A DNA stretch of 64,000 nt. It comes from Unio delphinus (taxonomy: Eukaryota; Mollusca; Bivalvia; Unionida; Unionidae). The position numbers and the translations under genes are program-made. The notes beneath the pieces are model-generated. The model did not search any database. It was not told the origin of the DNA and worked only from the letters and a program-made list of their open reading frames with translations. Position 1 is the first letter of the stretch; each line of letters begins with the position of its first letter. This document shows positions 32,210 through 43,142 of this stretch, in pieces. The stretch is from the NCBI GenBank assembly GCA_029339505.1, contig JAQISU010000118.1, forward strand, positions 6,122,001 through 6,186,000, written 5' to 3'.

Positions 32210-33389
32210 TTAAATGTCGTACACGTCGTCTTCTTTTTTGGCGACACGTTGTAACTCAGGCAAGTAAAACGTTCCTTTTAATACTTTTCCGCTCATGTCT
32301 TCCAATTTATAGACGGTAGGATGACGATCACGCACTCGTCCAGTAACACGAAATAATTCGGTGGTCCAGATGGGTAAGTAACCTTTGTCGAAAATGCGTT
32401 TGGTTTTGTCAATGCAAACCCAATCTCCAGTGGTTAACACTCGACCTTTCTTGGGGACAGCTATCGTCTGGGACGTACCAAACAGACGCTCAAAAACAGT
32501 CACTTCGTTGTCGCGTGTCACATCTTTTGGAGTACGTCCAATGCTTCTATGGTAAGATTTATTGTAGGCTTGGACTAAGTGCAGTAAGACGTCGATGTAC
32601 TAGATAGAGTGTTGATGCGTAAAATATTTCCACATGCGTTCATTCAAGGTACGTTGAAAGCGTTCCACGATGCTGGCTTTGGTTTGAGGATTTTCGGTGG
32701 TAATAAAATAAATGTCACGTTTCTCTGGAAAGCTTATTTCAGAAATTCGGTGACTTTGTCAGTTTTCCATCAAAGATAGTGACGACCACTTTGTTTCAAC
32801 ACCAGTTAACTCTCCGCTCGATTTGAAAGTTAATGGTACGACCATGGCAAATTAAAAAAAAAAACATCGATGACACAAAACAAATATTTGTAGCTACGAT
32901 TGAAGGTGACTAAATGAGAGACATCGGCTAAATCGGCTTGCCATTGATGATCGATGCCTTCCGTTTGAGTGCGACTTCTGTGTAATTTTCGTCGAATGGG
33001 TTTGTGTAAAGTGTACGTGGCATGTTCTTGTAGCCATCGTTGTACTTCAGGTAAACGGAGCTTTTCAGGAGATGTTTAGCAGCACAATATAAATTCTGAA
33101 CGCCTCCGTAGCATGCAGGGGGGGGGCTGGATCGTAGTAAATGCTGGCTAACAGCTTTTCTATGGTTTTGTTAATAAGGTGAACCCACTCTTTGATGATG
33201 CTGTTTTGGGTGGGGCGAAATGGTGGTTGTTTGGAAACGATGTTACGTGTCCGATGTGCCACAGGAGTAAACGTCGAGGGTACTGGTGGCGGTGGTGGAG
33301 ATAATGGGATAGCTTTGGCTTTTTTTTTTTCTCACATCTGGTTTCCTTTCTTTCTTTTTCACTTCTGTCGAAGGAGGAGCAGCCATCAT
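32210..33389 (-). pseudogene. P1 retroviral-type (rve) integrase, broken
   Basis: ATG 33389 directly follows the TAG of the upstream gene. Parts in order: a basic and proline-rich start, then SIYYDPA near 33140, where a 9-G run shifts the frame. Next comes the pre-core segment ending in ADLADVSHLVTFNRSYKYLF with the first catalytic Asp (about 32925). The second acidic residue region (32860-32700) is badly damaged. The third catalytic site is KASIVERFQRTLN (about 32680), followed by VQAYNKSYHRSIGRTP. The intact C-terminal SH3/chromodomain-like block (32521-32210) has GDWVCIDKTKRIFDKGYLPI. It would insert P1 into the host chromosome. Breaks include two homopolymer indels and several stops. Confidence 0.85.
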
Positions 33390-33927
33390 CTATTTAACCC
33401 AAGTTTTGAGTTCTTCTCGTTTGGGAGTGGGGGAAGGGGTAAACAAGGAAGCTGCAATCTTACTCGGGGTGGGAGTGGCAGTGCATGTTTGAAAGATATC
33501 ATAGGTCTCTTCTTCCTTGAGTAATTGTGGGGTTACGTCTGTCTTGTCCGCTATAGATAGTGATGGCGACTGACTATTCATTAAGGACTTAAAATCGGTC
33601 AGAGTGGGTGGAGCTGTTTGTTCCACAACTTTCCGATGAAAGAGTTGCATTCGTTTCAAAAGTTGACCGTACTTTTGCGATTTTTCGGTTTCTGACAAAT
33701 CGTGGAGATTCATCAAGAACTCAAATTCGTGTTGTAATTGGGACATCTCGGTAAAAAATGAGGATTGGGTGGTAAATGGGAGATTCGTTGTTCTTTACAA
33801 CGATGGTATTCCATCCATTGTTTGTAAGGGTCCGGAGTCAGTTTTTCGTCCTTCCATTGGCTTCCAAAGGTTATGTCTGAGATCTTTGTGCTCCATAGGT
33901 CCCTTTTATCTTCTGGAAAGATCATAC
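33390..33927 (-). pseudogene. P1 conserved protein with LxxEFEFLMN helix
   Basis: From ATG 33927 to TAG 33390, with a frame change near 33750. The C-terminal part (33746 down) opens SQLQHEFEFLMNLHDLSETE and has YGQLLKRMQLF, matching a recurrent Polinton protein built on a LD-x-E-M-x-x-I-L helix and a Y-x-Q-x-L-x-R helix. A threonine/proline-rich tail follows (TATPTPSKIAASLFTPSPTP). Function unknown; a virion role is possible. Confidence 0.5.
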
Positions 33928-33944
33928 ATATTTCTACCCATCGC

Positions 33945-34136
33945 TTATGGCATCCCTTGGGCAATCCATTGTGTCATCCCTTGTATCAAACTTGGTATTA
34001 AGCCTATCAACAAAGGAGCAAGAAATGGTAAATACCCTCCGCGTTGAGCTAACATCTTTTTCTTTTTACGGATGGATATTTTCTGTTGAACCATTTGGCG
34101 AAGAACGTGTCGATGTTTAGCTAATCATTTTTGTGT
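33945..34136 (-). CDS. P1 pX-like small basic/hydrophobic protein
   Basis: A short frame of about 60 codons ending at TAA 33945-33947. The N-terminal half is basic (KHRHVLRQ, KISIRKKKKM). The C-terminal half is RGGYLPFLAPLLIGLIPSLI then TQWIAQG. A basic head plus GGxLPxLxPLL helix is a regular small Polinton product and recalls adenovirus core/minor peptides. The exact start is unclear because an in-frame stop lies just upstream. Confidence 0.45.
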
Positions 34137-34410
34137 GATGTGGAGACAAAGGTATCGTGCCTTTCAAGACATTCATACAATATTCGCACACAGTATCGAT
34201 GACATCTTTGCAGGCAGTTTTATTGATTTGTTTTTGCATGATAGGAGAGACTTTGGACAGGACGGACAACATGTCTCCGTGTTTGGCTAAACGAGACGGT
34301 AGTCCTTTCCTTTTCTTTCCTTTGTCGGGTGAATAAGAATGTTTTCGGCAAGGTGACATCTTTGCTTGTTCGTTCCAGAAATACACTGACGTCAAAGAAT
34401 TGGTACACAC
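34117..34410 (-). CDS. P1 conserved core-type protein with NVLKG motif
   Basis: 97 codons. The first 30 are probably not native. The following GKKRKGLPSRLAKHG is basic, and CEYCMNVLKGTIPLSPHHTK is close to the E-C-x-x-N-V-L-x-G-x-[VI]-P-L motif I associate with a small Polinton protein. It overlaps the next gene slightly. A DNA-binding or core role is suggested only by charge. Confidence 0.5.
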   Translation of the reverse strand: MCTNSLTSVYFWNEQAKMSPCRKHSYSPDKGKKRKGLPSRLAKHGDMLSVLSKVSPIMQKQINKTACKDVIDTVCEYCMNVLKGTIPLSPHHTKMIS

Positions 34411-34433
34411 CCTCTTTTATCTTCGTTTTGGAA

Positions 34434-34754
34434 CTAGCGCTTCGTCAAAAAGGTAACGACGTGTTTCCCTAAATCTTGAAAAGAATCGCTAAAGACACCA
34501 GTTAGGTTCAGCAATGATGTGTTTAGTTTGTTCAAACCTTTAAGTAAAAAAATATGCCTTTGGTGACTTCTCCTTTTCTTTGGATGACTGCGTCTTTTTA
34601 GTGGATTACGTCTATGTTTGGCTAACCATTTTGTAGAACGATGAAATTGTCTTATTCCTTTTCCTTTCTGGACAGAAGAACTACGATGTTTGTGGTGTGC
34701 ACGTTTTTGAGGAGACATCATTGAGTATTCAGAAGTACCGGAATGCGACGCCAC
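34434..34754 (-). CDS. P1 arginine/lysine/histidine-rich protein
   Basis: 106 codons from ATG 34754. Very basic (AKHRRNPLKRRSHPKKRRSH) with a short aliphatic C-terminal helix (LNKLNTSLLNLTGVFSDSFQ). It looks like a virion DNA-condensing protein, by analogy with adenovirus core proteins. Not recognised by family. Confidence 0.4.
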   Translation of the reverse strand: MASHSGTSEYSMMSPQKRAHHKHRSSSVQKGKGIRQFHRSTKWLAKHRRNPLKRRSHPKKRRSHQRHIFLLKGLNKLNTSLLNLTGVFSDSFQDLGKHVVTFLTKR

Positions 34755-35216
34755 TGATTATCGTTTCGTCGTATAAACTTCATGACAGATAACACACGTC
34801 GTGAATTAGTTCGCAATGGACTAAATCGGGACAGTTGTTGTTAGGACAAATCCAGTAAACTCTGTCACATGCCGGATCTGTGTTGGACCTTGACTTTGGG
34901 GGCAGGTACTTTGTGAGCAGCTGCCTTTGACGAAAATGAGGAAGATGGTGTCACCGGTGGAGGAGACGTTTTGGGAGACGCAGGTTTCCAATGTTTCATC
35001 AAATTAGGAAGGACCGGTGTCAAATATGGATTTGGCTGGCATCACCAGCAACGGTGAAGTGGAAGAACCTGAGGCTACTGGAAACGCGGTCACTGGTCCT
35101 GCAGGTCATGGTTTACGAAGGTAAGGTTGCGTCCTTGCCGAACTACCTCTTTTGCAGGTGAGAACTCTTTTCTGTGAACTTTTCTTTTTCTGTGTTTTTG
35201 TGTTGACACCATTGTT
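34755..35216. other. Gap in P1 with short broken frames
   Basis: A minus-strand 44-codon proline/lysine-rich frame (about 34998-34867) and a Cys-rich scrap near 34790-34870 (CPNNNCPDLVHC) are visible. Neither is certain. They may be the remains of one or two small genes. Confidence 0.3.
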
Positions 35217-35669
35217 TTATTTCTTGGAGGTTCCTTTGGCTTTTTTCTTGGGGAGGTCTTTGGGAGTATTGGGATCCCATTTTGAAAGGAAACCAATGAT
35301 GACACCTCCTAGAGAACAGCTACCTCTAAGTTTCAAAATGATTTGGTTTTTGGTTTGAGTGTCGATGCGAGGATCAGCCAGTTGCGTCAAGGCTACTTTG
35401 TTTCTGTCAAAAAAGCGTTTCGTTTGATGAGGAATGTGATTGATGCCTTGCAGTAATTGATGTGCTGTCACCGTCAACCAACGTAAGATATCTTTGAGAC
35501 TGGCTTCTAAGACGTGAGCACGTATTTGTGGATTTTTTTCGCGACTGATACCCTACAAAGCACGAATCAATTTGATGGGAAGATGAGACTGAAGGGATAT
35601 CATGTTGACGATGTATGAGACAAAGTCACAGTGACCGAAGTTTTTATAGATCTTTTTAGTTGTTGTCAT
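35217..35669 (-). pseudogene. P1 helical protein, one in-frame stop
   Basis: One frame of 150 codons from ATG 35669 to TAA 35217, with a single TAG after about 38 codons. Contains RAHVLEASLKDILRWLT and DTQTKNQIILKLRGSCSLGG, then a basic tail KDLPKKKAKGTSKK. The layout of helical repeats ending in a GG turn and basic tail is seen in several small Polinton proteins. No specific function. Confidence 0.45.
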
Positions 35670-35716
35670 TGTTATGTCGACGACGAGGACGTGTACATGA
35701 CAGGTTCTCCGTCTTT

Positions 35717-36390
35717 TCACAAGTCGTGAAACAAATGGGTACGAAATCGCAAATAATCGGGGATGGTGGGTTTTAAATTCAGGAGTAAATAGGGGATGGT
35801 GGGTTTTAAATCCACCAGTAAATAGGCTTGTGGAGTTTGAGTGGCATCATCGTACGCATGAGTCAGCCAAAGTATTACTAACCGTTTGGCTAAGACTTGC
35901 ACTTGCGATTTGTCTCTATGACTTTTAAACAAGACCACGTAATGAGCATTGGGACTAATGGTACGATGGGCTTTACTTTGTTGAAACGAATTTTACTTTG
36001 TTGAAACGAATTTTATGTAATGTAAATGACACTGGCATTGCGAGGATGCCCTTTACGCGTAAACCACATTGTAATTTCTTCTTCGTCTTCTCCTATCATG
36101 TCGACGAAAATGACCAAATGAGTTTGACTGGGGTCAGACACGATCCCGTCGTCTTCGCTAGGAATGCCTTCCACAAACAATGGAATCACCTTGACTTTCT
36201 TGCAAGAGGTCGTATGCCGATTGCCACTTTTTGTAACACCACACGATGCGTGGAGTTGAACGATCGATCAAATGATGTTTATGTTCGATCAAACGGTTGA
36301 CAAATTTGGTTTTGCCTGAACCACACGGTCCAGCAAATAACATGTTAAAAGGATGACGAAGATACAAGGCCTCCCAACTAGCATGATATA
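35717..36390 (-). pseudogene. P1 packaging ATPase (A32/FtsK-HerA type), broken by short duplications
   Basis: Walker A is LFAGPCGSGKTKFVNRLIEH (36350-36290). Walker B is HLVIFVDMIGE (about 36130) and the sensor block is NASVIYIT (about 36025), followed at once by a TAA. A 19-bp tandem duplication at 35971-36013 shifts the frame. The C-terminal part (35938-35717) has VVLFKSHRDKSQVQVLAKR, DDATQTPQAYLLVDLKP and a second small duplication repeating the LKPTIP codons (35756-35830). The enzyme would pump the genome into capsids. The start is not clear; ATG 36367 is the first usable one. Confidence 0.8.
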
Positions 36391-36542
36391 AATGTTATTA
36401 ATTGACTTTGAATATCGAGGAGGATGGAATATAAATAGCAGAGGTATCCATAGTAGTGTAGGGTATGACACTTTTGACACAAAAACAGAAATGAAAAGAG
36501 GTTATTATTCTTTTTTCAATACACGTTTATTTCAATTCAAAT

Positions 36543-36963
36543 TTAAACTGGAACAACACGAATGACAAAAATACATGAAAGCCAAACCGATAAGTACAGG
36601 AATACACATGGTAACGTGGCATATAAACAAGTCTCTGTACAACATCGTTTTGGTAACCTATGTTTCCTAGAGGTTGTGTGTAATGTTCTTATAGTCTCTA
36701 CACTGGGTACAGTCACTGAAGTGTCCTTTCGGAATGATTTTTCAGGAATGTCCATGACAGGCCTGTCTTGAAAAGAGTGATTATCCTTGGTGACAGATTC
36801 TTCTTCTTCTTCTTCTTCTTCTTCTTCTTCTTCTTCTTCTTCTTCTTCTTCTTCTTCTTTATTCTTCTTCTTCTTCGTCTTCTTCTGGCACTCTGACTAA
36901 CACAGGTTTCAAAGTGACTTTTTTCACTCGACGATGGCTTTTACGATCACAACGTTTGAGCAT
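36543..36963 (-). pseudogene. P1 protein with acidic (GAA)n tract and C-terminal membrane anchor
   Basis: ATG 36963 opens a basic stretch ending in VRVPEEDEEEE and a stop. The GAA/TTC microsatellite follows (36799-36880). A frame from 36755 ends with LPCVFLYLSVWLSCIFVIRV, a membrane helix at the extreme C terminus. The microsatellite has likely expanded inside a codon tract and broken the gene. A tail-anchored protein is suggested; function unknown. Confidence 0.4.
36799..36880. repeat. (TTC)n microsatellite
   Basis: About 27 TTC units with one change; encodes Glu runs on the minus strand. Confidence 0.95.
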
Positions 36964-36982
36964 AATGGAATGCTTCTTTTGT

Positions 36983-37305
36983 TCAAGCCTCAAAAACTTT
37001 TCCAGCCACGTACATCTGTCCAATGAGGGCACAAACTACACACACATCGTCGTACACCTCTATCGTACGTATAAGTTGACGAATCATTTTTTTTTGTAGA
37101 GGTCGAGAATTATCCAGATGAAAGCGTAAGGAATTTTAACAGAATGAGTATCTCGTAGACATTTAAAGCAGTCCCCATACTGTCCTTGTAGGTATTGTTC
37201 GTACAGAGTCCACAAAGAATCTACAGGTAAACGAAATCCCAGAAAGCAAGTCACTAAAACTCTCTATACACCTCCGCACAACTTCACTAACTTACTCTGA
37301 CTCAT
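36983..37305 (-). pseudogene. P1 small Cys-containing protein, broken
   Basis: From ATG 37305 with an in-frame TAG near 37265. It shows TCFLGFRLPVDSLWTLYEQY and GDCFKCLRDTHSVKIPY. After an indel near 37100 the last part reads DDVCVVCALIGQMYV and stops at 36983. Two C-x2-C pairs could form a zinc site. Family not recognised. It lies between the polymerase start and the membrane-anchored gene. Confidence 0.4.
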
Positions 37306-37806
37306 GCTTTGGTCTGATGAAAGATCGCCGTTGTAGGTGTAGCAACAGTAGTAAGAGTAGGAGGAGACATCGTCGCTGTTGTCAAAAAGGGGTAGTTATT
37401 TTAAAAATGGGTTTATTATTTGTTTTTTAAATATCAAATGAAGAAAGACGTGTGTTAAATCAGGGTTGGTAGATATCGCGGTCAACAGCAAAGTAGAAGT
37501 GACAAAGAGAATGAGACATTGTAGTCAAGTAGCGATGTTTTCTAGATGGAGTACGTACGTGTTCTAGCAGTACAGTACAGTCTCTGGAGCTCTTGATGAC
37601 ACCAACTGTCTAGTTTTTTTTCCCTTTTCTTGCAACCTTTTTCTTTTTGTGGTAGGATTTAAATCGAAGGGTCGTCAAGATGCATGAGGTGTTTCAGACG
37701 TACTATTGTCGTTTGCATAAGTCATCCAGGGCTTCCAAACTGTTGGACTTTCATTTGCCCTTGTGAAATATACCAAGTCATTATCATAACTAGAGGTACA
37801 TAGGGG
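37306..37806. other. P1 region upstream of PolB
   Basis: About 500 bp between the divergent minus-strand genes and PolB. No gene; it should hold promoters for both directions. Confidence 0.45.
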
Positions 37807-37815
37807 TATATATAA
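37807..37815 (+). promoter_or_regulatory. TATA box of P1 PolB
   Basis: tatatataa, about 50 bp before ATG 37861, the expected distance for a short leader. Confidence 0.5.
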
Positions 37816-37860
37816 AGAGAAATCGAACTTAGTTAAATCATTTCTGAATCAGTAATTGGG

Positions 37861-40800
37861 ATGAAACGATCGCACGATTTCAGTGAGAGAGAAGAAGAAG
37901 GTAAGAGGCAGCGACGTGACGTATCGCCTCACACACGTAAAGAAGTGTTTGCTCAAATCGAAGACATGAGCGAACCTGAACCGATACCTTCCACGTCTGC
38001 GGCCAGACCGAGAGAGCATATTCCAAACCAAAGTCCACCAGTATCACCCGAAACGTATTACCACATTCGAGAGACGGAAAAACGCTCCTCTAGAAAATTT
38101 AGAACTACAGCCTACAGGTACACGGTGAAAATTAAAGATCTCAAGTCGGAAGTACCTTTGGAGAAAGCAGAAGGGTTCATCGCCGATTTGTGGGACTTTT
38201 TGTTAACCTCACTGAAACTACGATGCCAATGCAAAGAAGACGATCGCTTGACACTTTCCATTCATCACGACGGTTTGAAGTCTTCTGTTTGGATCGAGTT
38301 TAGCAGTCCATCAGAACTGACACCTTCTAAAGTCATCGACAAGATTCAACATGTGCAACAATCCAATGACAAGTTTCACATCGCCGACGGAAAAGCCACA
38401 CTCTTCATGACCCACGTGTCTCTTCCCCAGGGGACAGGACGCAAAAAAGCATTTTTGGTCGACAACCTTCGCAACACCAAACTAAGCCTCGTCCGAATTA
38501 ACAATCCTCAAGACCAGATGTGTTTAGCCCGTGCTGTCGTCGTGGGACGAACGTATGCCAACAAGAACGACACGGCAGAATGGGAAAGAGCCTGGAAAAC
38601 TATTCAACAATCGGACCGAGCCAAACAAAGAAGTGAAGCAGAACTCCTGTTACAACAAGCGGGGATATCCAAAGACACCCTTTGCGGCATTCCAGAAATG
38701 CAAAAGTTGCAAGACGTCTTGGCTCCACGTTACACATTGAAAGTACACCCTCAAGAAGTGCGTGGACCTCTTTTGTTTCGAGGCCACGATTTCAAAGACG
38801 GAAAATACATTCACGTCTATCATCACGATGAGCATTTTGATACCATTACCAGTATCACTGGATTCCTGGGATACAGTTGCTACTGTGAAAAATGTGACTA
38901 TGGTTATAACAATCGAGAACAACACAAGTATTGTGGATCAAAATGTGAGGGATGTTTGGCCTCTAAACCTTGTCTGGACAAAGGAAAAGAAAGAGTGCAT
39001 TGCCATGTTTGTCAGCGCACTTTTGTCAGTCCTACCTGTTACCAACAACATTTGAAGATGCAAGGTTCACAGCAGAAAAATGCTTGTCAACTCCTGAGAT
39101 TGTGTCCTACTTGTGGACAAGGCATACGTACCAATAGTGCCAAGTTTCACGTTTGTCGAGGTAAGAAACTATGTCACATTTGTCGCCAAATCGTGGATTT
39201 GGATCACGAATGCTTCATTCAAAAATACCAACCCCAACCAGAAGATACCCAGAAAAAAGGAAATTTTATCTTTTTTGATTTCGAATGCATGCAAGAGACC
39301 GGTACTCACATTCCCAATTTCTGCGTGGCTCATCGAGCGTGCGATCATTGTATCCAAGAGCCCATCTTTAGTCATTGCCCTCACTGTAGCAAGATTCCTG
39401 GAGGACGTGAAAAAATATTTCGAGGGTCAAACACCTTGGTCAATTTTGCCCAATGGATCTTAAACCCCATCGATGAGACGTGGAGTCCAGAAGACATCGA
39501 ACGTTACGGAGATTGTCATCGCCATGCCACGGTCATGGCTCACAATTTCTCGGGATACGATGGGCAATTTCTGCTCAGATACTATACGGAACAAAGTACC
39601 GAACGTCCTAAAGTGACTTTGAACGGAGCCAAAATCATTTACATGCAAGTAGGACAAGTGCAGTTTAAAGATTCGATGAGTTACTTGGCCATGCCATTGA
39701 GTCGCATGCCTAAAACGTTTGGAATGCCAGAAATGGCTAAAGGTTTTTTTCCACACTTTTTCAATACCGAAGCCAATCAGCGTACCGTTCTACCCCATTT
39801 GCCGGAGGCTCACTATTACGACCCCGACAACATGCGTACCGAACAACGAGAAGCTTTCTTCGCTTGGTACCAGACTCACGCCTCGGACCCTTTTGACTTT
39901 CAAGAAGAAATGTTAAAGTACTGTCGATCTGACGTGGACATTTTACGACGTTGCTGTGGAAAATTTCGAGAATTGTTCATGGAGTACGGAGGGATCGATC
40001 CTTTGAAAGAAGCTTGTACCATCGCCAAAGCAAGTTCCTTAGTGTACCGAAAATGCTTCATGCCTGAAAATACTCTAGCTGTCATCAGTCCTCAAACGAC
40101 GAACTTTGTCAAACGGCAATACTCTGTCAAAGCCCTACGCTGGCTCCATTACTTGTGTGACAAGGAAAACAAATGGATCCAACACTCTCGCAACGGAGGA
40201 GGCGAAAAGACCATCGGAACGTATTCGGTGGATGGTTGGGACTTAAAAACCCTTAAATTGTGTACGAGTTTAACGGATGCTTATTTCACCGATGCCCTAT
40301 GTGCTACCCTCAGCGTGACACCAAAAATCAATTTTTACAACGGACTATGGAAGATTTGTACCAGACAACTTGTCAACGACGTTTCAAGTTAGAACAGCAA
40401 GGATACCAGGTAGTGGAAATGTGGGAACACGAGTATGATCAGCGTTTGAAAACTGATCCCGAGTTTAAACGCATCGTAGAAAGTTACAAGATGGTGGACC
40501 CATTGAACCCTCGGGATAGTTTGTACGGAGGACGAACGAATGCTACTTGTTTGCTGTACCAAGCGGATGAAGAGAAAGGAGAAGAAATCAAATACTTGCA
40601 CGTGTGTTCGCTGTATCCGTACGTCTGCAAATATAGTCACTTTCTTGTAGGGCACCCAGAACTGATGACAGAACACACTGACTTGGACCACATACGTCAG
40701 TATGAAGGATTGATCAAGTGCAAAGTCTTGCCACATCAAAGTCTTGCCATCCCGTTTTACCTCACCATTGCCAAGGAAAACTGATGTTTCCTTTGTGTCG

Positions 40801-41926
40801 CACATGTGCCGAAACGTGCAACCAAGATCAACCTTGTCAGCACAGCCTGGAAGAACGCGCCTTGACAGGAACGTGGGTGAGCGTGGAATTGTTTAAAGCT
40901 CTGGACCTGGGATACCGACTGTTAGAAGTGCACGAAATTTACCACTTTCCCAAGACACAACAATACCATAAGGGCAACGAGACACAGAAAGGTATTTTTG
41001 CAGACTACGTGGATGCTTTTTTAAAACTAAAAAAAGAAGCTAGCGGCTATCCGTCCTGGTGCCACACTCCCGAAGACCAAAATATATTCAAAGAAAAATA
41101 TCGGGAGCAGGAAGGCAACACTTTAGACCACATCGAAAAAAACGAAGGAAGGCGATCGTTTGCCAAAGTCATGCTCAATTGTTTGTGGGGTAAAATGGCA
41201 CAACGACCGTCTTTACCCAAGACGGAGTATTTGTCCGAACCTTCCCGCTACTTCCAGATGATTCACGACAAAACCAAAGTCATCAAACACGTGGACGTCA
41301 TTCGTGAGGACTTTATCTTAGTCAATTACGAAGAAGAACTAGACTTTGTAGAAGCCGACAAATTTGGAAATGTCATCATTGCGGCTTACGTGACAGCCCA
41401 CGCTCGCTTAAAATTGTACGAAGTGTTAGAACTGCTAGGAGATCGCGTCCTGTATTTTGACACAGACAGTTGCATCTACATTCACTGACCGAACCAGTGC
41501 AACCCTTCCATCGAAGGAGACCGTTTAGGAGCCTGGACCGATGAACATCCCGACGATAAGATTCTAAGTTTCGCAAGTGGTGGTCCTAAAAATTACGGCT
41601 ACGAATACCGAGACCTACAAGGAGATATGCACACCGAATGTAAAGTAAAAGGATTGACTCTCAATTATCGCACCAGTCAAGTGGTGAACTTTGAGGTACT
41701 ACAAGAAGCCTTGCAGTCTGGACAGGATGAAACTTTTAAAGTGACTACCCACGAACCGCACAAGATCGTACGGTTAGCCACACACCAAATCGTCAGTAGG
41801 TCTTTGGAAAAAGTCTATCAAATCGTGTACCAGAAGAGAGTGCGGCTTCCCAATCACTTCACTTTACCGTACGGTCACGTCAAGATTGGGCAGCATATAA
41901 AAAGGGACATCATCCAAGACCAATAG
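37861..41926 (+). pseudogene. P1 protein-primed type family B DNA polymerase, broken
   Basis: About 1350 codons from ATG 37861. N-terminal basic region, an unassigned domain to about residue 330, then clustered Cys/His pairs (CEKCDYGYNNREQHKYCG, CHVCQRTFVSPTCYQQH). Exonuclease motifs are FIFFDFECM (residue about 472), HNFSGYDGQFLLRYY (about 561) and YCRSDVDILRR (about 686). Frame changes occur near 40255 and 40781. Motif A reads HVCSLYPYV: the metal-binding Asp is His (CAC 40599-40601). Motif B region is KVMLNCLWGKMAQR and motif C is YFDTDSCIYI. TGA at 41486-41488 interrupts the tail. Polinton polymerases copy the element from a terminal protein primer. Four lesions make this one inactive. 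Confidence 0.85.
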
Positions 41927-42474
41927 TTCATTGTGACTAACACTGCGAAGCGAGAAAGATGAATCATTTCACACACCAAGTATCGAGCGTAAGACTCAAA
42001 CAGATTTACGAATGAAAAGGGTACGTAATGGGAAACATCTACGCTGGGACACAAGCGATAGCTGACCAGATTTTAAACCATGTGTGTGACGGATATAGAA
42101 AGCAACATGAGCTTTCTCCTATTTGATTGTTTGTTACTTGTTTTGGTTTAGATTTTTTCTTAAAAATGGATATTAATTGTTGTATGAAAAGTAAAATTCT
42201 TATATGAAATGCGTATGCGTTGTATGTAAAGTGAGGTCTTTTTGAAGGCATACAATTTAATTATAAAAGTATTTTTTTCTAGATCAAAGATTTGTTCTAT
42301 GTTCAGATTTGAATGTTTTAAATGGATAGTGCTTAGACGAAAGCACAGGCCAGAGAGCCTATGTATATACTTGAATAAATGTTTTGAACCCATGTTTCTT
42401 TCTGTATGTCTATGTTTGTCCCTATCAGCCCTTTCTCCCTACAAGTCTATTTTACCCTATAAATAGTTTCGACC
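41927..42474. other. Flank after P1 PolB
   Basis: The first 80 bp or so resemble the sequence after the P2 copy (gatgaatc shared). AATAAA at about 42375 could end the PolB transcript. No gene. Confidence 0.45.
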
Positions 42475-42745
42475 CTCTTTAAACACAATGAAGTCAACAA
42501 TGTTCAATTCCCTTAGAACTTCAGGTGAGATTCTTATGTTAAATTCCAATTGACACCAATTCTGATATATTCATGTTTAACGTTACGGTCCCATTGACGC
42601 TAAAGTGACCCAATCCTTGTCGCTATGTTCAATTCCCCATTCACTCCTAGTTACATTTCCCCATGTTAAATTCCCCTTGACGCTAGATTTGCCCAAGCCC
42701 TTTTTGACTGGATTTTCCCTTGACGCTAGAGTGCCCCCATATACT
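42475..42745 (-). repeat. Dispersed repeat with tagcgtcaagggg units, copy 2
   Basis: The reverse strand contains gcgtcaagggaaaatccagtc and repeated gcgtcaatggg units, as at 16780-16955. It lies between the two inverted PolB ends. Confidence 0.7.
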
Positions 42746-42795
42746 ACTTTCGACTCTCCCAAGTTCGGTTCGATGCAGGTACGGTGAAATTCCCA

Positions 42796-43119
42796 TTAGT
42801 CCACGATAACGTTTGGCACCGCTTTCGTATCTGCATCACTTTCCATGATAGGTTTAGTGGTAGTAGTCATAGCAAAGTTCCCACGATGTCTTGCTGAATT
42901 GCTGAGGGCACAGCGCAAGGCATCACTACAATCGCAAGGTATAACATCGCACTCTGCAATGCAATTACAATGGTAACTACATGGAGACTTACAGTTTCCT
43001 TCCGAAAAACGTCCGTTGCAATGCATGGGTCTTAGTCATTCACTACTATTCACACTAGGGGAAGGTATATTTGTTTTACAATCCCCGAACTTGAATGATG
43101 TCTGTATAAACGGATTCAT
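42796..43119 (-). pseudogene. Cysteine-rich small protein next to P2 PolB
   Basis: A 107-codon frame from ATG 43119 to TAA 42796 with one in-frame TGA about 28 codons in. After it the product reads CNGRFSEGNCKSPCSYHCNC, then CDVIPCDCSDALRC, about ten Cys in 45 residues. The tail is Thr/Lys-rich and polar. No signal peptide is seen. It lies downstream of the P2 PolB tail on the same strand. The spacing does not match a known knuckle. Could be a small zinc-cluster protein or a repeat-derived frame. Confidence 0.35.
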
Positions 43120-43142
43120 CTTGTTTCGCTTGGTCGTTGTAG

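Larger units (their letters stand above)
27850..41926. mobile_element. Polinton/Maverick P1, full gene set but inactivated
   Basis: A block of about 14 kb with a minus-strand late-type operon (protease, zinc-site gene, capsid, penton, membrane protein, integrase, small core-like genes, ATPase) and a plus-strand PolB. The presence of rve integrase, PolB, A32-like ATPase, adenain-like protease and capsid pair defines a Polinton. Terminal inverted repeats were not located by eye; the edges given are the outermost gene or polyadenylation signals. Nearly every gene carries a stop or indel. Confidence 0.85.
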
